From: Opisthorchis felineus
Taxonomy: Eukaryota; Platyhelminthes; Trematoda; Opisthorchiida; Opisthorchiidae
Assembly (NCBI GenBank): GCA_004794785.1
Contig: SJOL01010112.1
Location: 1 to 64,000 of the forward strand
DNA: 64,000 nt
Reading direction: 5' to 3'
Both the position numbers and the translations under genes were made by a program. Below the pieces are notes generated by a model. That model did not search any database. It was not told the origin of the DNA and saw only the letters and a program-made list of their open reading frames with translations. Positions 47,972-60,039 of this stretch are shown here, piece after piece. Every line of letters starts with the position of its first letter. Position 1 is the stretch's first letter.

Positions 47972-50900
47972 CCGAACGACTGCATTGAAAACTTCTCCGC
48001 AACAACCCAGAGTGCAAAGCACAACAAACAAACCAATGGGAAACCACACGCCAAGCAAGCCACTGCGTGATGCTTCTCCTAGGAAGCCCGTTGCAGCTCA
48101 GTCGAAACGTCCTATAAGTGCTAACACAGCACACCCGAACAAAGCGACTGCCCCGGCAACCAAAGCTCCAACCAGACCACAGACTGCCCATACACCAACG
48201 AAGGTTTTGAATTCGACAAAGCCTGCTTCTGCTAAAACAACGTCCTCTGTACCTCCGCCCAGACCGTCTTCCGTGAAAGCAAAGAACGAAACAACAGCTC
48301 AAAAACTCGCCGCTCATGCAAACCTTTTGGCAAGTAAAAAAACTGTTTCAGCAACGCCAGCGGCTCCTAAGTCAAAACCGATTGTTACTTCTGCTGCAAC
48401 GCCCACCTCAAAGATACCACCATCGTTGACCTCCAAACCGAAGGCTCAGTCACCTCTGCCGGAAGAACCTCACCAAGAAGTCGCCCCGACGACAACTGTT
48501 TTGGAAAACTCACCTCATGAAACCCCAACGAATGCCGAGCAGCTGCGTGACTCATTGGAATTGGCTGCTGTCGATCCGCTCATGTCAGGATGGCGCTCCA
48601 TGGAACAGTCCGAGACACGTGTTGCTCCCGTATCCGAATCTGTTCAAGAACCGCAGCCAACAAAAGACAGCTACAACGCTGAGGTTGGAGCTCCAGAACC
48701 GGCTGAACTGTACAAAGTGCATAAGTTTGAACACTTTGATGAAGCCGATGAGATGGAAGAGACTTCAATACCAGAGCGTAATCAATATAGTGGATTGGAC
48801 TTTGAAGGTGAACAACAAAGCTACGAAGATAGACCAGTAGATGAGGATATTTTAGAACCTGTTGGTCACGAAAAGAGGGAAGATGAGGCAGCGCATTTCA
48901 CTCAGACGGGTGAAGATCAATACGCGGAGCCGAAAGTGTATGAGCAGTCTGTTTCAGAGGTAGATGCATCCGAGCAGTTTGAGACTGCCGATCCTTCGGT
49001 TGCTAGCGTTTTGAAACTCATTGATCCAGCTACTGAGAGTTCGGACCCGAATAAACTAGATACATCGGATTTAGGAGAGGAAAACCCCTCATTACAAACC
49101 TCGGCACCCGCCGACTCTCTCCTAGCCTCTCCATCAGTTCCACATTCAGTCACGAATGAAGTGTTTACTGATGAACAGATGCACGATGTGGCTCATGAAG
49201 AACCACCAGTTGAAGTGGATGAGTCGGTGGAGAAAGTAGATGAATCCAAAGTTGAAAGCTTCGTGCCGGGGTACTTTGAAAGGGCAGAGGACAGTCGACA
49301 AGTAGGAGTTGAACCGCCTCGTGGGCTTTCTTCGCTTACAGGGACAGAGATAAACGTCAGGCCTGACAGTTTCGCGGAAATGTTCGTTCCTGGATATGGA
49401 GTTTCGGATGAGCTCAAACAACATGCGATGCCTGGTGAAGCGTACGACGCATCACCCAATGAAACCAGGGTAGGTCATTTCGAGCATGTGTCAGTTTCTC
49501 CGTCATCAATGGACGAGAACACAACTCATTTAGCATCACACTTAGAGTATCCAGAAGAGAAACCTGGCTTTGGATCACCCTTGGAAAAATCGGCAAATGC
49601 AGTACTAGAGAAACTAGAGACGGAAATGGTTCATGCGTCCACCGAAGGTCCAGATGAATCCCATCTCTCGTATTACGATCAGCAGGTTTCTCAGCCCAGC
49701 CCGGTACGACCAGATAGTCTAGATGGGAGTGACGCCGCATCTCTCCCTTTGCGTGCACCTCATGATTCAGAATGGTGTTCTCCTGACCTAACGAGTGATG
49801 CAGTTCATCACGAGTTTCCAACGTCCACACATCTAGACAAATCAGAACCGTTCACGTTTGACGCCGTAGACCATCCCTCGGACCATCTTGAGTTGAGAAC
49901 AGACAGCTTGGAAGATATTGTACCCAGTGACAAAGAAGACGCTCCTCAACATTTACCTGAAGGTGTTGGATCGCCAGTAACTACTTCAGATGCCGAACCC
50001 ATTCAAGACCATCGGTTCTTAACACAGGAAATAGATGTGGATGCTGGGTTAGAATACGATCACAAGGGTCAACCAACTCATGCTACAAATGTTTCGGAGC
50101 CAGATATTGCGCAAAACCGCCAGGCCGTAATGGACTTGAGCAAGGCAGTGGACTCACCCGAGGACTATCCGGCTACCGTGGCGTCAGATCACCCTTTTGC
50201 TGCGTCGACTGGGTATTTGACCCTCGGGGAAGGTGTCGATTTGGAACAGATCAATGTTATGGATAAGTCACCATCTTCGAGAGAGAATGTTTATCATGAA
50301 TACGCTATTTCAGACGAACCAGAGACACAAATAGCGCCCAAATTCAACTTAGCTGTAGACGAGAATACGATATTAACTCCATCCACAGATTTAGAACCCG
50401 CCGCAGACAGATATCCAGACCAACCCCTTGAAGAATTCCCTGATTATACCTCAGTTAGAGAGGGTGGCGATTATGGAAGTCCAACCGCAATGGATAAATC
50501 GTCATTCACCGGAAAGGATATTCCTCACGAACAGTATGCCGCAGACGTACCGGAAGCACAACCCGAACACGATTCCAAATTGACTGAAGCTGATTATGCG
50601 GTATTGGCTACTCCCACTGAACAGGAAATCCCTGTGAGCAGGCCTCCGCAACAAAATGAATACTCATTAACCCAAGAGAATGTCGAGTACGATGAATCGA
50701 ACTTTATGGACAAATTGCCGTCACCCGAGAATGGTGTTCATTTACATGATACTGTACCCGACGTACTGGGAACACAGCAGTGGGACCAACCCGAAGGGAC
50801 CGGAAACGACTCAGATCAAATCTCCTCTCGTGCGTTTGAAACCCATTCAAGCATATCTCCTGAGCAATACGTAGAAGAAGCAACTGACCACGTCCCAACT

Positions 50901-52078
50901 AAGGAAGATGATGGGTTGGACGTTATGCATACATCGCCTTTAGTCACACAAGATATTCACGTGCAGGACGTTCCATTCACAACTCCAGAGCCGCTAGGGG
51001 CACATGATCTTGAAGCTACCGAAGACGAAAGAGAAATTCCATCATCCTTCGAGGCCTTCGAAACTCAGTCAGATATGCATCCCGAAAAGCAAGTAGGAGA
51101 GCCAGCTAAACATTCACAAAACGAAGATGATGTTGCTGATTACATGCATTCAGACTTTGTACAAGAAAGGCCGGCAAATGGAAGCTTCAGCCTTCTTGGA
51201 GCTACAATACCTTACATGCCAGACACACAGTTGCCACAAGAGCCTACAACAGAAATGCCCTATGACGCGTTTTCATCTACCGTTAGCACACATCTCGAAC
51301 GAAACGTATATGATGTGGCTGATTTTGCACCACCGGAGAGAAATGCGGAGTCCACTAAGGTTTTTGGAAGTCCCGGCTGGCCTGCAAACGAGGAAGACGT
51401 TCCTCCATTAACACCTAGAGATCATGGCTCAGACATAAGTGATTTGGATGACAACGACCGAGAGTTCTTGGCCTCTGGTAAAGCGGTTGCCTCTGGACCC
51501 CAGTACTATCCAGGCAAACAATCACCTGGTGTTCCGGAGAGTTCAGATGAAAGATTTGATCAGGAGGCACATGAGGATAACTCCAAATGGATTGCAGATG
51601 AAGCCGACACAGCACCTGAAGAATTAGTGGAAAATTTGCATTCTGAAACGGTTGAAGAGCGACCTCCTGAGCAGATGAGTGACTATCTGCCGGAATCGCA
51701 CCCTGCATTTTCAATGTATGGTTCTGATCAATCGCCACACATTGCTTCAGCCGATACACTTGATGATGAAATTCCAGCATCCTACCATCCGGCCAGTTTC
51801 CCACAGTCTTTCCTATCTGATACCGATGTTGTACATTCTACGACATCTCCTGCTGAACTTCCAGCTGCTCACGATCAGGTTTCGTTTGGTCATTCAGATG
51901 AAATGGGTGCATCTCATTTGGAGTTTGAGCATCAACTACAACAGCCGGCTGACTCAACCACCGTTGATGGTGGAGCGATAATCGATTGCGCCACGGCCCT
52001 GAACGATTCAGAACCCGTGCGCGATTTGAGTCCACTAACGCTGGATGCAACCGGAGATCACTTGGATGACCAGCATTA
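47972..52078 (+). CDS. MAP1-family protein, giant exon (basic then acidic repeat region)
   Basis: This 4,107-nt exon is open throughout and enters and leaves in phase 2 (donor CATTA|GTAAGT at 52079; the TAG seen when reading on is created by the intron). The first 170 residues or so (47972-48480) are basic and rich in Lys, Pro, Ala, Ser and Thr (PSKPLRDASPRKPVAAQSKR), like the microtubule-binding linker after the MAP1 N-terminal domain. The remaining 1,200 are acidic and low-complexity (Glu, Asp, Ser, Pro), as in MAP1A/B and Futsch. The paired motif FVPGY (near 49260 and 49383) and three degenerate repeats of about 75 residues keyed on MDK[SL] (50260, 50491, 50706) stand out. No membrane segment is seen. 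It is probably a phosphorylated, extended spacer. Confidence 0.88.
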
Positions 52079-55000
52079 GTAAGTGGACCTGACTCTAAAG
52101 ATGTTGCTTTTCTGTTGCTCCATAGTCTGTTTTCGGCTGGGTCATGCACAATGCCCCACCACCAATTGTTTACAACACTAGTATCATGCCATGCCAGCAC
52201 TAAGAGACAGCTTATCACTGTCGACGTTCACAGTGGTCTGGACCAGGATTCAAACTGAGTTGACAGCTCATTTTTTCCTGTCATTGATTTTTCCTGAATG
52301 GGCGGTGCACTGAGATAGTGTGGAAATTTTTATGTTATCCTCTTGTTAAAAACTCTTCCAGAATATCGCTTGTTAAGAACTTATTCTGGTTCGTTATTTG
52401 GATATTTTTGTCATTCTGATATAGTCGTTTTTTCTTCTTTCATAATTTTATCGAATGGGACTCACCCGAATCAAGACGTTGACGTCTATTCTCCGTGAGA
52501 CGAGTTGTTGTTGATTCTTTTTCTCTACCTGAATCGGGAAAGACAGATAATCCGGATTTTTCCAATCATGTGGAATGCGTTGTTTCGTCGAGCTGTGAAT
52601 TGGTGGTCCTCCGAAGGAGTGGTCCACAGCAGTGCGATTGCAGTTTTGTCTGAAGTGTGAGAACCCTGTCGAAACTCTTGCTCCAGGTTTTATTTACTGT
52701 GCATTGAATAATTGAATGAGTAACTAATAATCGCTCAGCTATAAGACCCTTCTGGTGCCTAGCTGCCTGCCACGGGATAAAAGCACGATTGTTTAGATAC
52801 TGCCAGGTTGCACAAGCCTAGGCAGGAGCAGTCGAGATGCCGGGGGGTCGGGTGGGAACCACGAACTTCCCGGTCAGTAAGTTCGCGCCTTAACCGCTGA
52901 ACTATCTCATGCTCACTGAACGTTGACTACTGTGCCGAAATGTCTGTTTTAGGGAATTGTCGGTAATAAAATTCGGGGCGATCGTTTCAAGTTTCTAGTA
53001 GGGTCTAACCTCACCAACTATCTAATTCTTTTGTCTGGATTCAATTGGCCTGATTGAACCCGATGATAACAAGCCTAATATATTCGCCAACTACTCTCAT
53101 TTGCATACTAATTTAGTTTTCACCATAGAACCAACTGAATCCAACTGAATCTCTCGTTTATGGTGGTCTCATTCAACTAGATGTGGTGCAGAACACGGCC
53201 TCATGTTTCATTTGGTACGATATTCGATATGTCACAATAGATTGAAAGTCTATGCGTAACCTACTATTCCTAATATTGCTGTCAGAGAGTTTTCAGCTAG
53301 CCTTCTATGAGCGAATCAGATGGTCAGGGCAGAGTGTGAAACAGTCTTGGTGACACGCAGATGTATGCCTTCGCTACAGGTCAGAATTGACAGAGATGGT
53401 TGTTGTGAGGTGGATGGGAAATCGAACAGAGGATGAGAATATAACAGGTCTATGTTCGCTAAAGCGTTTCGGCACCTATGAATTCAATTTGTGATGTGAG
53501 TTAGTTGCTGTAGCCATGTTCTACTCTCTGGAGTTGCCGCTCCGCATCATCCTTGCACTTTTCAGCCTCAGCGGTTCAACTGACGCGTCATCACTTCCCT
53601 CTTGCCAATTATTGTTCTGTTTGGGGGGTAGCATAACTCTTGATTAACTTGTGACGTTGATTGGCCCCGCTACATCACTTCTGATAGGTCAAAACCATAC
53701 GAGAAAAATATATAAGCTCCCCGATTCATTGATTCCTTACTTTTGAACGCCTGGGATCTAAAAACTGTTCCCAAAAAATGCTCTCCGACAAAAATTCCCT
53801 TTATGATGGATGAATTAAAGTCCGACGAAAAAAGCATTTAGTAATAAGGCGTGATTGGGAAGTTAGATCAATGGTTAACAAACGGCTGACCTTGCGAAAG
53901 CTTGGCAGAGACAGTATCCGTTACGCGATGTTTCGACCGAAGCAGGTACGATACGCATAGTACACATTCTTTGTGGTGTACGACAGTGCGTACCACATAA
54001 CCAAGTCAAGGAAGAAATTCCTCAAGGCACCTGGACACTGCACAAAAGGCTCCTCCGATCAGCAAACCATCGATTTTGTTACACTACACGCGAACCAGAA
54101 GTGTTCGACTGATTTTACTGGGGAAATGCATCTGTCATTGGTTAGTTCTTGACGGTACTATTCACACTACGTTTTCGATCGTTTCCATCACTTTCCATAA
54201 CTTTGCATGCCATACTTCTAATTATAGAAGTGACGCTACTCACTTCAATTTAAAAAAACTACAAACAGTCCGAAGTGAAGTACCAATGAGCATTCGAGTC
54301 TTTTTGATTATTCAGGCTTTTGAGAAAACCAGTCTTTTCCGGTTTCCTTCTTCCCATATCTGAAAAGATAAACCTAAGGGCTGGATTGTGTTGAGTTGAG
54401 TTGCTTGATAGCTACCGGCCAAAGGATTGTCCTGGCAAGAACTTTCCTCTTGTGGTGAGATGTTCACTAGATGGAGTACAGCCTTCATTTAACTTTTGGC
54501 TCCGGTTTACTGTACAAGCAGAATCGGGTGATATTAACGTATATCAAAATGATGGAAAACCTCTGATGTTTTCCTTCCATAGCTTCGTGGACATGAGGAT
54601 AAATGCATACACCGTTGTGCTGTTGGTGCAACCTAATGACTAGTCGTCAGTAGTAAGTTTTTCTAGCCTAGTGAGTTACTGATTTTCACAGATTTGCACT
54701 TTGTTGACCCGTGATGTATCAAGATGTTAAGTATGAAATAGGCAAGCTCTTCAGGACGAAACCTTTCGCTCTTATTTGGACTCACCTGACGGACAACCTA
54801 GAAGATGCACATTTGTGCATTTGACTGGAAGGTTCCATACATCTGCAGTTGAGTCAGGCTTTCTAAAATGCGCCTAAAATTATACCGTTTTTTCTGCTGG
54901 CATATCTTTGTTAGTCTGTCAAATTATTTGGCCTTAGAGAAAGGCCTTCTGCTAGAAGTATCTGGTGACGTCTTTCTTGGTCGGGCAACTTCCCAGCAGA

Positions 55001-55178
55001 TAGTGACAACTTGCAAACCCTTCACTCAAGCAACGATGGAACCAAAGTGTTTACTGAGATTAAATAACGGGGATCGCCGTGGGCTTTTGGTTTTTGTAAT
55101 TCAGTCTTCATGTTTAATAGCGTGCCTAACCAACACACCCCACCACTATCAGTTACTCGTTTTATTTTCCAATCAAAG
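52079..55178 (+). other. intron of the MAP1-family gene
   Basis: About 3.1 kb. It contains one family-1 SINE (52728-52912) and a tRNA-like stretch near 53860-53930. The frame upstream of 55179 (from 54868) is intronic. Confidence 0.6.
52728..52912 (-). mobile_element. tRNA-derived SINE (family 1), copy h
   Basis: A minus-strand copy with the full body. The B box is altered (GGTGGGAACC in the plus complement), and the head reads AGTTCAGCGGTTAAGGCGCG. Confidence 0.88.
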
Positions 55179-55519
55179 CCTAGCGAGTCCGTTATCGGAA
55201 GCTTCTGTCGACTCAGTAGTTCGAGGTCCAACAGACAACACTGGTCCTGCCGCTGTTAGCTCAACTCAGCCGGAAGAGACGTCCGATTCCGTTCTGGAGC
55301 ACTCCGATACATGTTTGTCGACCGCTCAGTTCGCACCGGATCATCATCACCTTGATGCACACGAAAATGGAACCAGCGACGACCCGGACGTAACATCTTT
55401 CACAGAACCCCAGATGTCGGTGACAAATGGTGTGCATACTAATGGAACTGCTTCTCACTTTGATGATAACTGGGTTGAATACGGTGATCTTTCTCCCTCA
55501 GCGAATTTCAAAGTGACTT
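55179..55519 (+). CDS. MAP1-family protein exon (acidic region continued)
   Basis: Acceptor TTTTCCAATCAAAG, donor GACTT|GTAAGT; enters in phase 2, leaves in phase 1. It encodes about 113 acidic, Ser/Thr/Asp-rich residues (LASPLSEASVDSVVRGPTD … FDDNWVEYGDLSPSANFKV). Composition and phase tie it to the giant exon. No independent homology is claimed. Confidence 0.7.
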
Positions 55520-55666
55520 GTAAGTGCCACAACCTATATAGTTTATTCATTTCTACGTTCGAGGCGTTCCTTTCGCTTGCTTCTTTGTTGTCATATGGGT
55601 TTTATTAAACCCTTGTTATCACCCTTCGCTTATTGTACTGTCTTTCGACGGTCTCTTTTGATGTAG

Positions 55667-55903
55667 CCGGCCTTACTGACGCTCAGGCACTTCGAAAATC
55701 GATGGAATTTAACGAACCGCAGCCGGCTGAGGATCCTCAACATACTCTTCACTTGACAAGCCCGGTGTCTGAATCCGGTAATAGTGCAACTCTATTAGGC
55801 GAATCGCCCGTGAGTGAACTCCCAGAGCAGTTTGATCCTTTACTTGCCTGGGGAAAGCCACAAGGATTACCCGCACCTGTGGTTCCTGCCTCGACAACTA
55901 GAG
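55667..55903 (+). CDS. MAP1-family protein exon (linker)
   Basis: Acceptor TCTCTTTTGATGTAG, donor TAGAG|GTGAGC; phases 1 and 1. It encodes about 79 residues including GLTDAQALRKSMEFNEPQ and FDPLLAWGKPQGLPAP. It is less acidic than the preceding exons and marks the move towards the basic C-terminal part. Confidence 0.72.
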
Positions 55904-57782
55904 GTGAGCGTTATGATACCCTTTAATTTAGTTGACCTTCTGTTGCTTGTCCAGTTTCTGTCACGCTTTTATTTCCGACACACATAGCCTCTTCTGAGTT
56001 CTAAATACGTTCATTCCAACACTATTCTCTCTTCTAGCTTGATTCCCTAAGTCCTGTCGATATCAGTTTGGTTGTAGTGTTTATCTGCGCAAGCTATTTT
56101 TCTCATTGGAATCAATGAGTACCTATCACCGTTGAGCAAATGGGGGAAGTACAGTGTGCCGGAATGTTAGTTGCTTGGTTGCGCTAATTGCTTGTTTACC
56201 AGGTGTTGATTGGTCTAATGGCCGTGCTTGGTTTTTATTGAACAGATGATGCACAATCAGATCAACATCTTGAGGGCGCACTTACTGTCGATCGACCTTA
56301 TTAGATGGTTCAGTTTCTCAAACGCAGTGATACAGCGGTTTGTTGTACCATCCGCAATAGGAAGGAGAAAAGCTTCACTTGACAGTCCCCTGAAACTTGC
56401 CAGAAGAGTGACTTGACGTGAATTGCTGGTTACTCTCCCGTGTTTGCCTTCAAAAAAAGAGAGCATTTTTTAACGTGATAAATTATGCCAAAACAAAATA
56501 ATCAAAACCTTGTTCTCAGTCAAGACACATGGTAGGACTGGCAACCAACACACCATATGTGAGTTGACTTTGGCATTCTGGAGTTATCCATCAGTTTAAA
56601 ATTTTCGGAGCTGATAGTTCCCAGAGTTATACGATTCGGACCAGTTAACTCATCTGAATCGTTGTTAATTGACCGACATTGGTGCAGGGAGTGGGGGTGG
56701 GGGTTACTGCTCTCCTCGTTTCCAAATGACTGTTGTTACTCGAAGACTCGATTATACCAATTGTTTGTGATTGGAGACAGCCATGGTTGTGAACAGATCC
56801 ATTGACCGACAAGTCCTTTCGGCCTCTGCAATATAAGGAGAAAAATTACTCACCGGTACCAAATAGTGCAACTAGACTTGCTTTTGATGTAAACAGCGTT
56901 TTACTTCGCTCTGTAAAACACTGGTCAAAGATGAAGAGAACATTTTCTATTGTGTCATGTGACAAAAAGCATTGGTTTAGAATTGAGCACGAAGAAATTC
57001 GCCCAATCTTGATGCGTGCTCAGTACTTTGGGCGATTCCCGAAACCTCAAACTCGAAGATCGTAATTTCGGTCTTTTGACCTATTTGAACCTCCCATTCC
57101 TGCTGTCAAGGTCAAAGGACTGAAGTTTAACCGGTGTCGACTTATTTTCTTGAATCATCCCCTCAAATTCAACGGCTTTTGTTACGCCAAAGGAGAGCGG
57201 CCACATGATGGTGCTCAGTCGATGGCAGTCACCTTATCGATAATGGCAGCACAAGACAGCAGTCAACTTCATCACACCGCTTTTGTCCCCAGAGTAGTGT
57301 TTGTTCAGATACCAACGCCCGGAGGTTCGTATCTCTTCACATCGTGAGCTAGCTAGCTGACTGTGTTTTTGGTAGGATGGCGTCCAGTTGCCTGTTCACG
57401 ACTCAATGAGACAACTAATCTCTGGAGTTCACGAACTCCCGAGATGACCAACAATTAGTCTTCTCATGTGTGGGAGTGTGTGGTTTTTTGGTATTATCTG
57501 CCTATTTTAAGCTATTTGAACCATCTACGGGGTTTGTTGTCAGTGTCGTTTTTCGAGGTACCACTTGTACGCCATGCGCTCGGTGACTTTTGGACTTTTA
57601 TGTTGTTGAGTAAATGTTTTTTCTCACATCATAGCTTTAAATTTCTAAACTTTTCCAGGTTGAATGTTCAATGTGTCGTTGTCAGACCTGAGGCTGCTCT
57701 GAGAAGAAAGTGGGATAGACTGATCGGGTAAAGGAAAACTTTTCTGGCAGTCCTGTTTACGGTCGTTTGACAACCCCCACAA

Positions 57783-58085
57783 TACTAGTATAAGGAGAAA
57801 AGCCCTTCGCTGTGAAACCGTTTGTTAGAAAAATAACGGCTGAACACTTACAAACTATTGGACAGGAAAGTAAACGTCTCATATGCACATAGTTTCTAAA
57901 AACTGAACATTCTCGCGCGTCTTCTTGGACTTTCATGGGTATTCATTGACTATCACGCAATTGTAAACGAACTCTGGAAAGCAGTTCCACAAGTTCCGCA
58001 ATAAGCCTTACCTTCCATTAGACGCTGGGCGGATCTTCGGGAAAACCACAGACTACTCGCATGATTCATCAGTAGTATCTGCCGT
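57783..58085 (+). repeat. unclassified interspersed repeat, copy 2
   Basis: Homologous to 12065-12365, with the same landmark order (GAAAGTAAACGTCTCAT, ATAGTTTCTAAAAACTGAAC, CCGTTACACTTAAG). The Penelope-like tail at 58090 follows directly. Confidence 0.55.
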
Positions 58086-58089
58086 TACA

Positions 58090-58200
58090 CTTAAGTGCGC
58101 TGAAGATGTCTTCTCGAATGGTGACGAAACGTTTGAAAACCAATTGTCAAGCTCGGCGAACAAATCAACAGTCAGCTGATCGATTACCAACTAGTACCGA
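58090..58200 (+). mobile_element. Penelope-like element tail fragment
   Basis: GGTGACGAAACGTTTGAAAA and GCTCGGCGAACAAATCAACA match the other tails in the window. It lies right after the repeat at 57783-58085, suggesting both belong to one truncated element. Confidence 0.45.
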
Positions 58201-58864
58201 GGTCATTCCATCATTCTGCTTACCGCACGGGGATATTGGGACAGGTTCTCACTCTGGTCATGACCGAGTATTGCGTGGCGGATATCGTTAGCCAGACCGT
58301 TCTCACAAATAAAGATGGTTCATATCCGTCATGCTACACTGGATCACAAACTGCTGTCACGAAGCCGCACGAGGCGGACCATTATGATGTCAGTTAAACA
58401 CAGATGATGCATCCCTTTTTCCTTTCTCTTTTCCTCAGGGGAGGTTTTATGGCGGCGTGTAGAGCATTATCGTTCCCGTTACTTCAGGAACATACTGATG
58501 TTCATTGAACCTCACAGCCATATCAGAGTGGGATTTTATTGACAGTGGCAAAACTGGGGCCTGTGGCCATGTGGGAACTCTTTTGGTGATTGTGTATGTT
58601 TCAGAGAGACGGACAAAAGTAAATTCAGTTTGAAAAATGAGCCTTCGAGTAGACTTACCGCTTGTGAGTATCTGCTTTGTTTGGCCTTGCTGTTCATCGG
58701 TGCTGAGCTCATAACCACAAGCCAAAGGATATTGTGACCCCTTTCATTCGTGCTCGTCTGAATAGCCCCGTTGAGGGTGGAAGGCCCTGTATGGCTGTAG
58801 TGTGTTTGATCACATTGACGGGCAACCGCGTGTGCCTGATAAGCGGTTTAATTTATGAAGGAAA

Positions 58865-59000
58865 CTACCCACAAGGTTGCTGAAAACTCTTCGACAGCCC
58901 ACGACCGGTTTCGCCCTTCTTGGGGCTCATCAGGTGGGCGCAGTCCCCGAGTTTCCGTCAACCTTATGTTCTACTTGAACCCAAATTGGACTGATTTCGA
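58865..59000 (-). repeat. hammerhead-bearing interspersed repeat, copy 2
   Basis: Closely matches 2216-2345 over about 120 bases on both sides of the ribozyme (AAGGTTGC/ACTG…CTCTTCGACAGCCCACG; CGCAGTCCCCGAGTTTC). It is antisense to the host gene, in an intron, so MAP1 pre-mRNA carries only the complement. Confidence 0.7.
58897..58939 (-). ncRNA. type I hammerhead ribozyme (copy 2)
   Basis: On the minus strand: stem I GCCCAC paired perfectly with GTGGGC, core CTGATGA, stem II GCCC/GGGC with loop CAAGAA, GAAA, palindromic stem III ACCGGT and cleavage C at 58903 (GUC triplet). All invariant residues are present and stem I is fully Watson-Crick, making this the best-formed of the three. The loopless stem III suggests function as a dimer or after concatemer transcription. 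Flanking GACTGC and TGTCGAAGAG could form the internal loop of stem I that contacts loop II in natural hammerheads. Confidence 0.87.
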
Positions 59001-59946
59001 CAACTACACTCATTTGCATGCGAAGCCAAAACTGAAGTAGAGTTGGCACGATCTTTTCTATTTGCATCGAACAAGTATTCAACACTTGTTGTCCATCAGT
59101 CTTGCCAAAGTTTCACTCCGGCGTTTACGCTTTCTTTCCAAGAGAGAGATATCACTACCCTAAGAAGTCCAAAACATTGTTCCATGTCAGCTCAGACTTG
59201 TTTCTGCCTCCTCAGGCGAGACCAGCCACTCACGAGAAGTCACAATCCCTTTTCCACTGTGGAAAATGTTTGTCCAAGAAGGCTGAGCTAAACGAAGTGC
59301 TTCTTCCTCTGTTCTCTCTGCGTTTATTTTGATAATACATACTCATTTTCGCCCAAAAATGCTACTGTTTTACACGTTTTCTAAAGTACACCATTTTCTA
59401 GTGCGTCGCAAGCTGTAAATATAACTACAAAAGCTGCAGTTTGTCACAGTGTCTACGACAATCATGGAATTTCTTTCTATCATGTGAGTCCAGTCCGCAT
59501 TGAGAACCGTCAGTAGTGTGTTTCTGGCGAATCATGTCTGCAGTATTTCGATATGAGTTCGAACATCATATTCATTAGTTACAATCGACCAGTATTTTGG
59601 TCGATCATCCTCCACAGCGTAATTCGTATCATGCGACGTGACGCTGACTGGGTGCTTGAGTGATGTGCTTGGAAAAAAACATCCCACTACGTTAAATGAA
59701 ACCTAGCCAACCCGTACGGCTATGGAGGTGTTTTAAGCTATAACCCGCGAGGTCTTGGGTTTAGATGGCCTTCGGGATTCTCTGAAGGCGACTTTATGCT
59801 GATCCGAATTTGAAGTAAGACGGGTGTACGTTGCTTTGTGGCCTTTTGCTGTTGACTGAATCTACCTAGCTGGAAAAGGTATACTATTGGATCAAGCCCA
59901 AATACTTCACCTAATTCCGTCGTATTCTCCCCTGGCTTTTATTTAG

Positions 59947-60039
59947 GCGCAATTACGAAGACAGCTGCCCCTACTCGATCTACCCCCTCCGGTCGGCTCG
60001 GAATAGCCTCGAAGAGCCAGGCACCAGCCTCGGCGAAAT
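59947..60039 (+). CDS. MAP1-family protein exon (basic linker)
   Basis: Acceptor GGCTTTTATTTAG, donor AAAT|GTGAGT; phases 1 and 1. It encodes 31 residues of Ala/Ser/Thr/Pro with Lys and Arg (AITKTAAPTRSTPSGRLG), typical of the basic linker before the MAP1 light-chain region. Small and without homology of its own, but the splice sites and phase agree. Confidence 0.65.

Larger units (their letters stand above)
55904..59946 (+). other. 4-kb intron of the MAP1-family gene
   Basis: It contains an unclassified repeat, a Penelope-like tail and a hammerhead-bearing repeat. A tRNA-like stretch occurs near 59700-59770. No coding island is supported. Confidence 0.6.

Noticed and set aside
47889..52218. 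Many antisense and alternate-frame open frames inside the giant exon
   Set aside because: They are shadows of the 4.1-kb coding exon; none has its own homology, and the sense frame carries the MAP1-like composition and splice phases.
7546..52912. Functional tRNA genes at the SINE heads
   Set aside because: A and B boxes are present, but the acceptor stems do not close and the sequence runs into a repeated SINE body.
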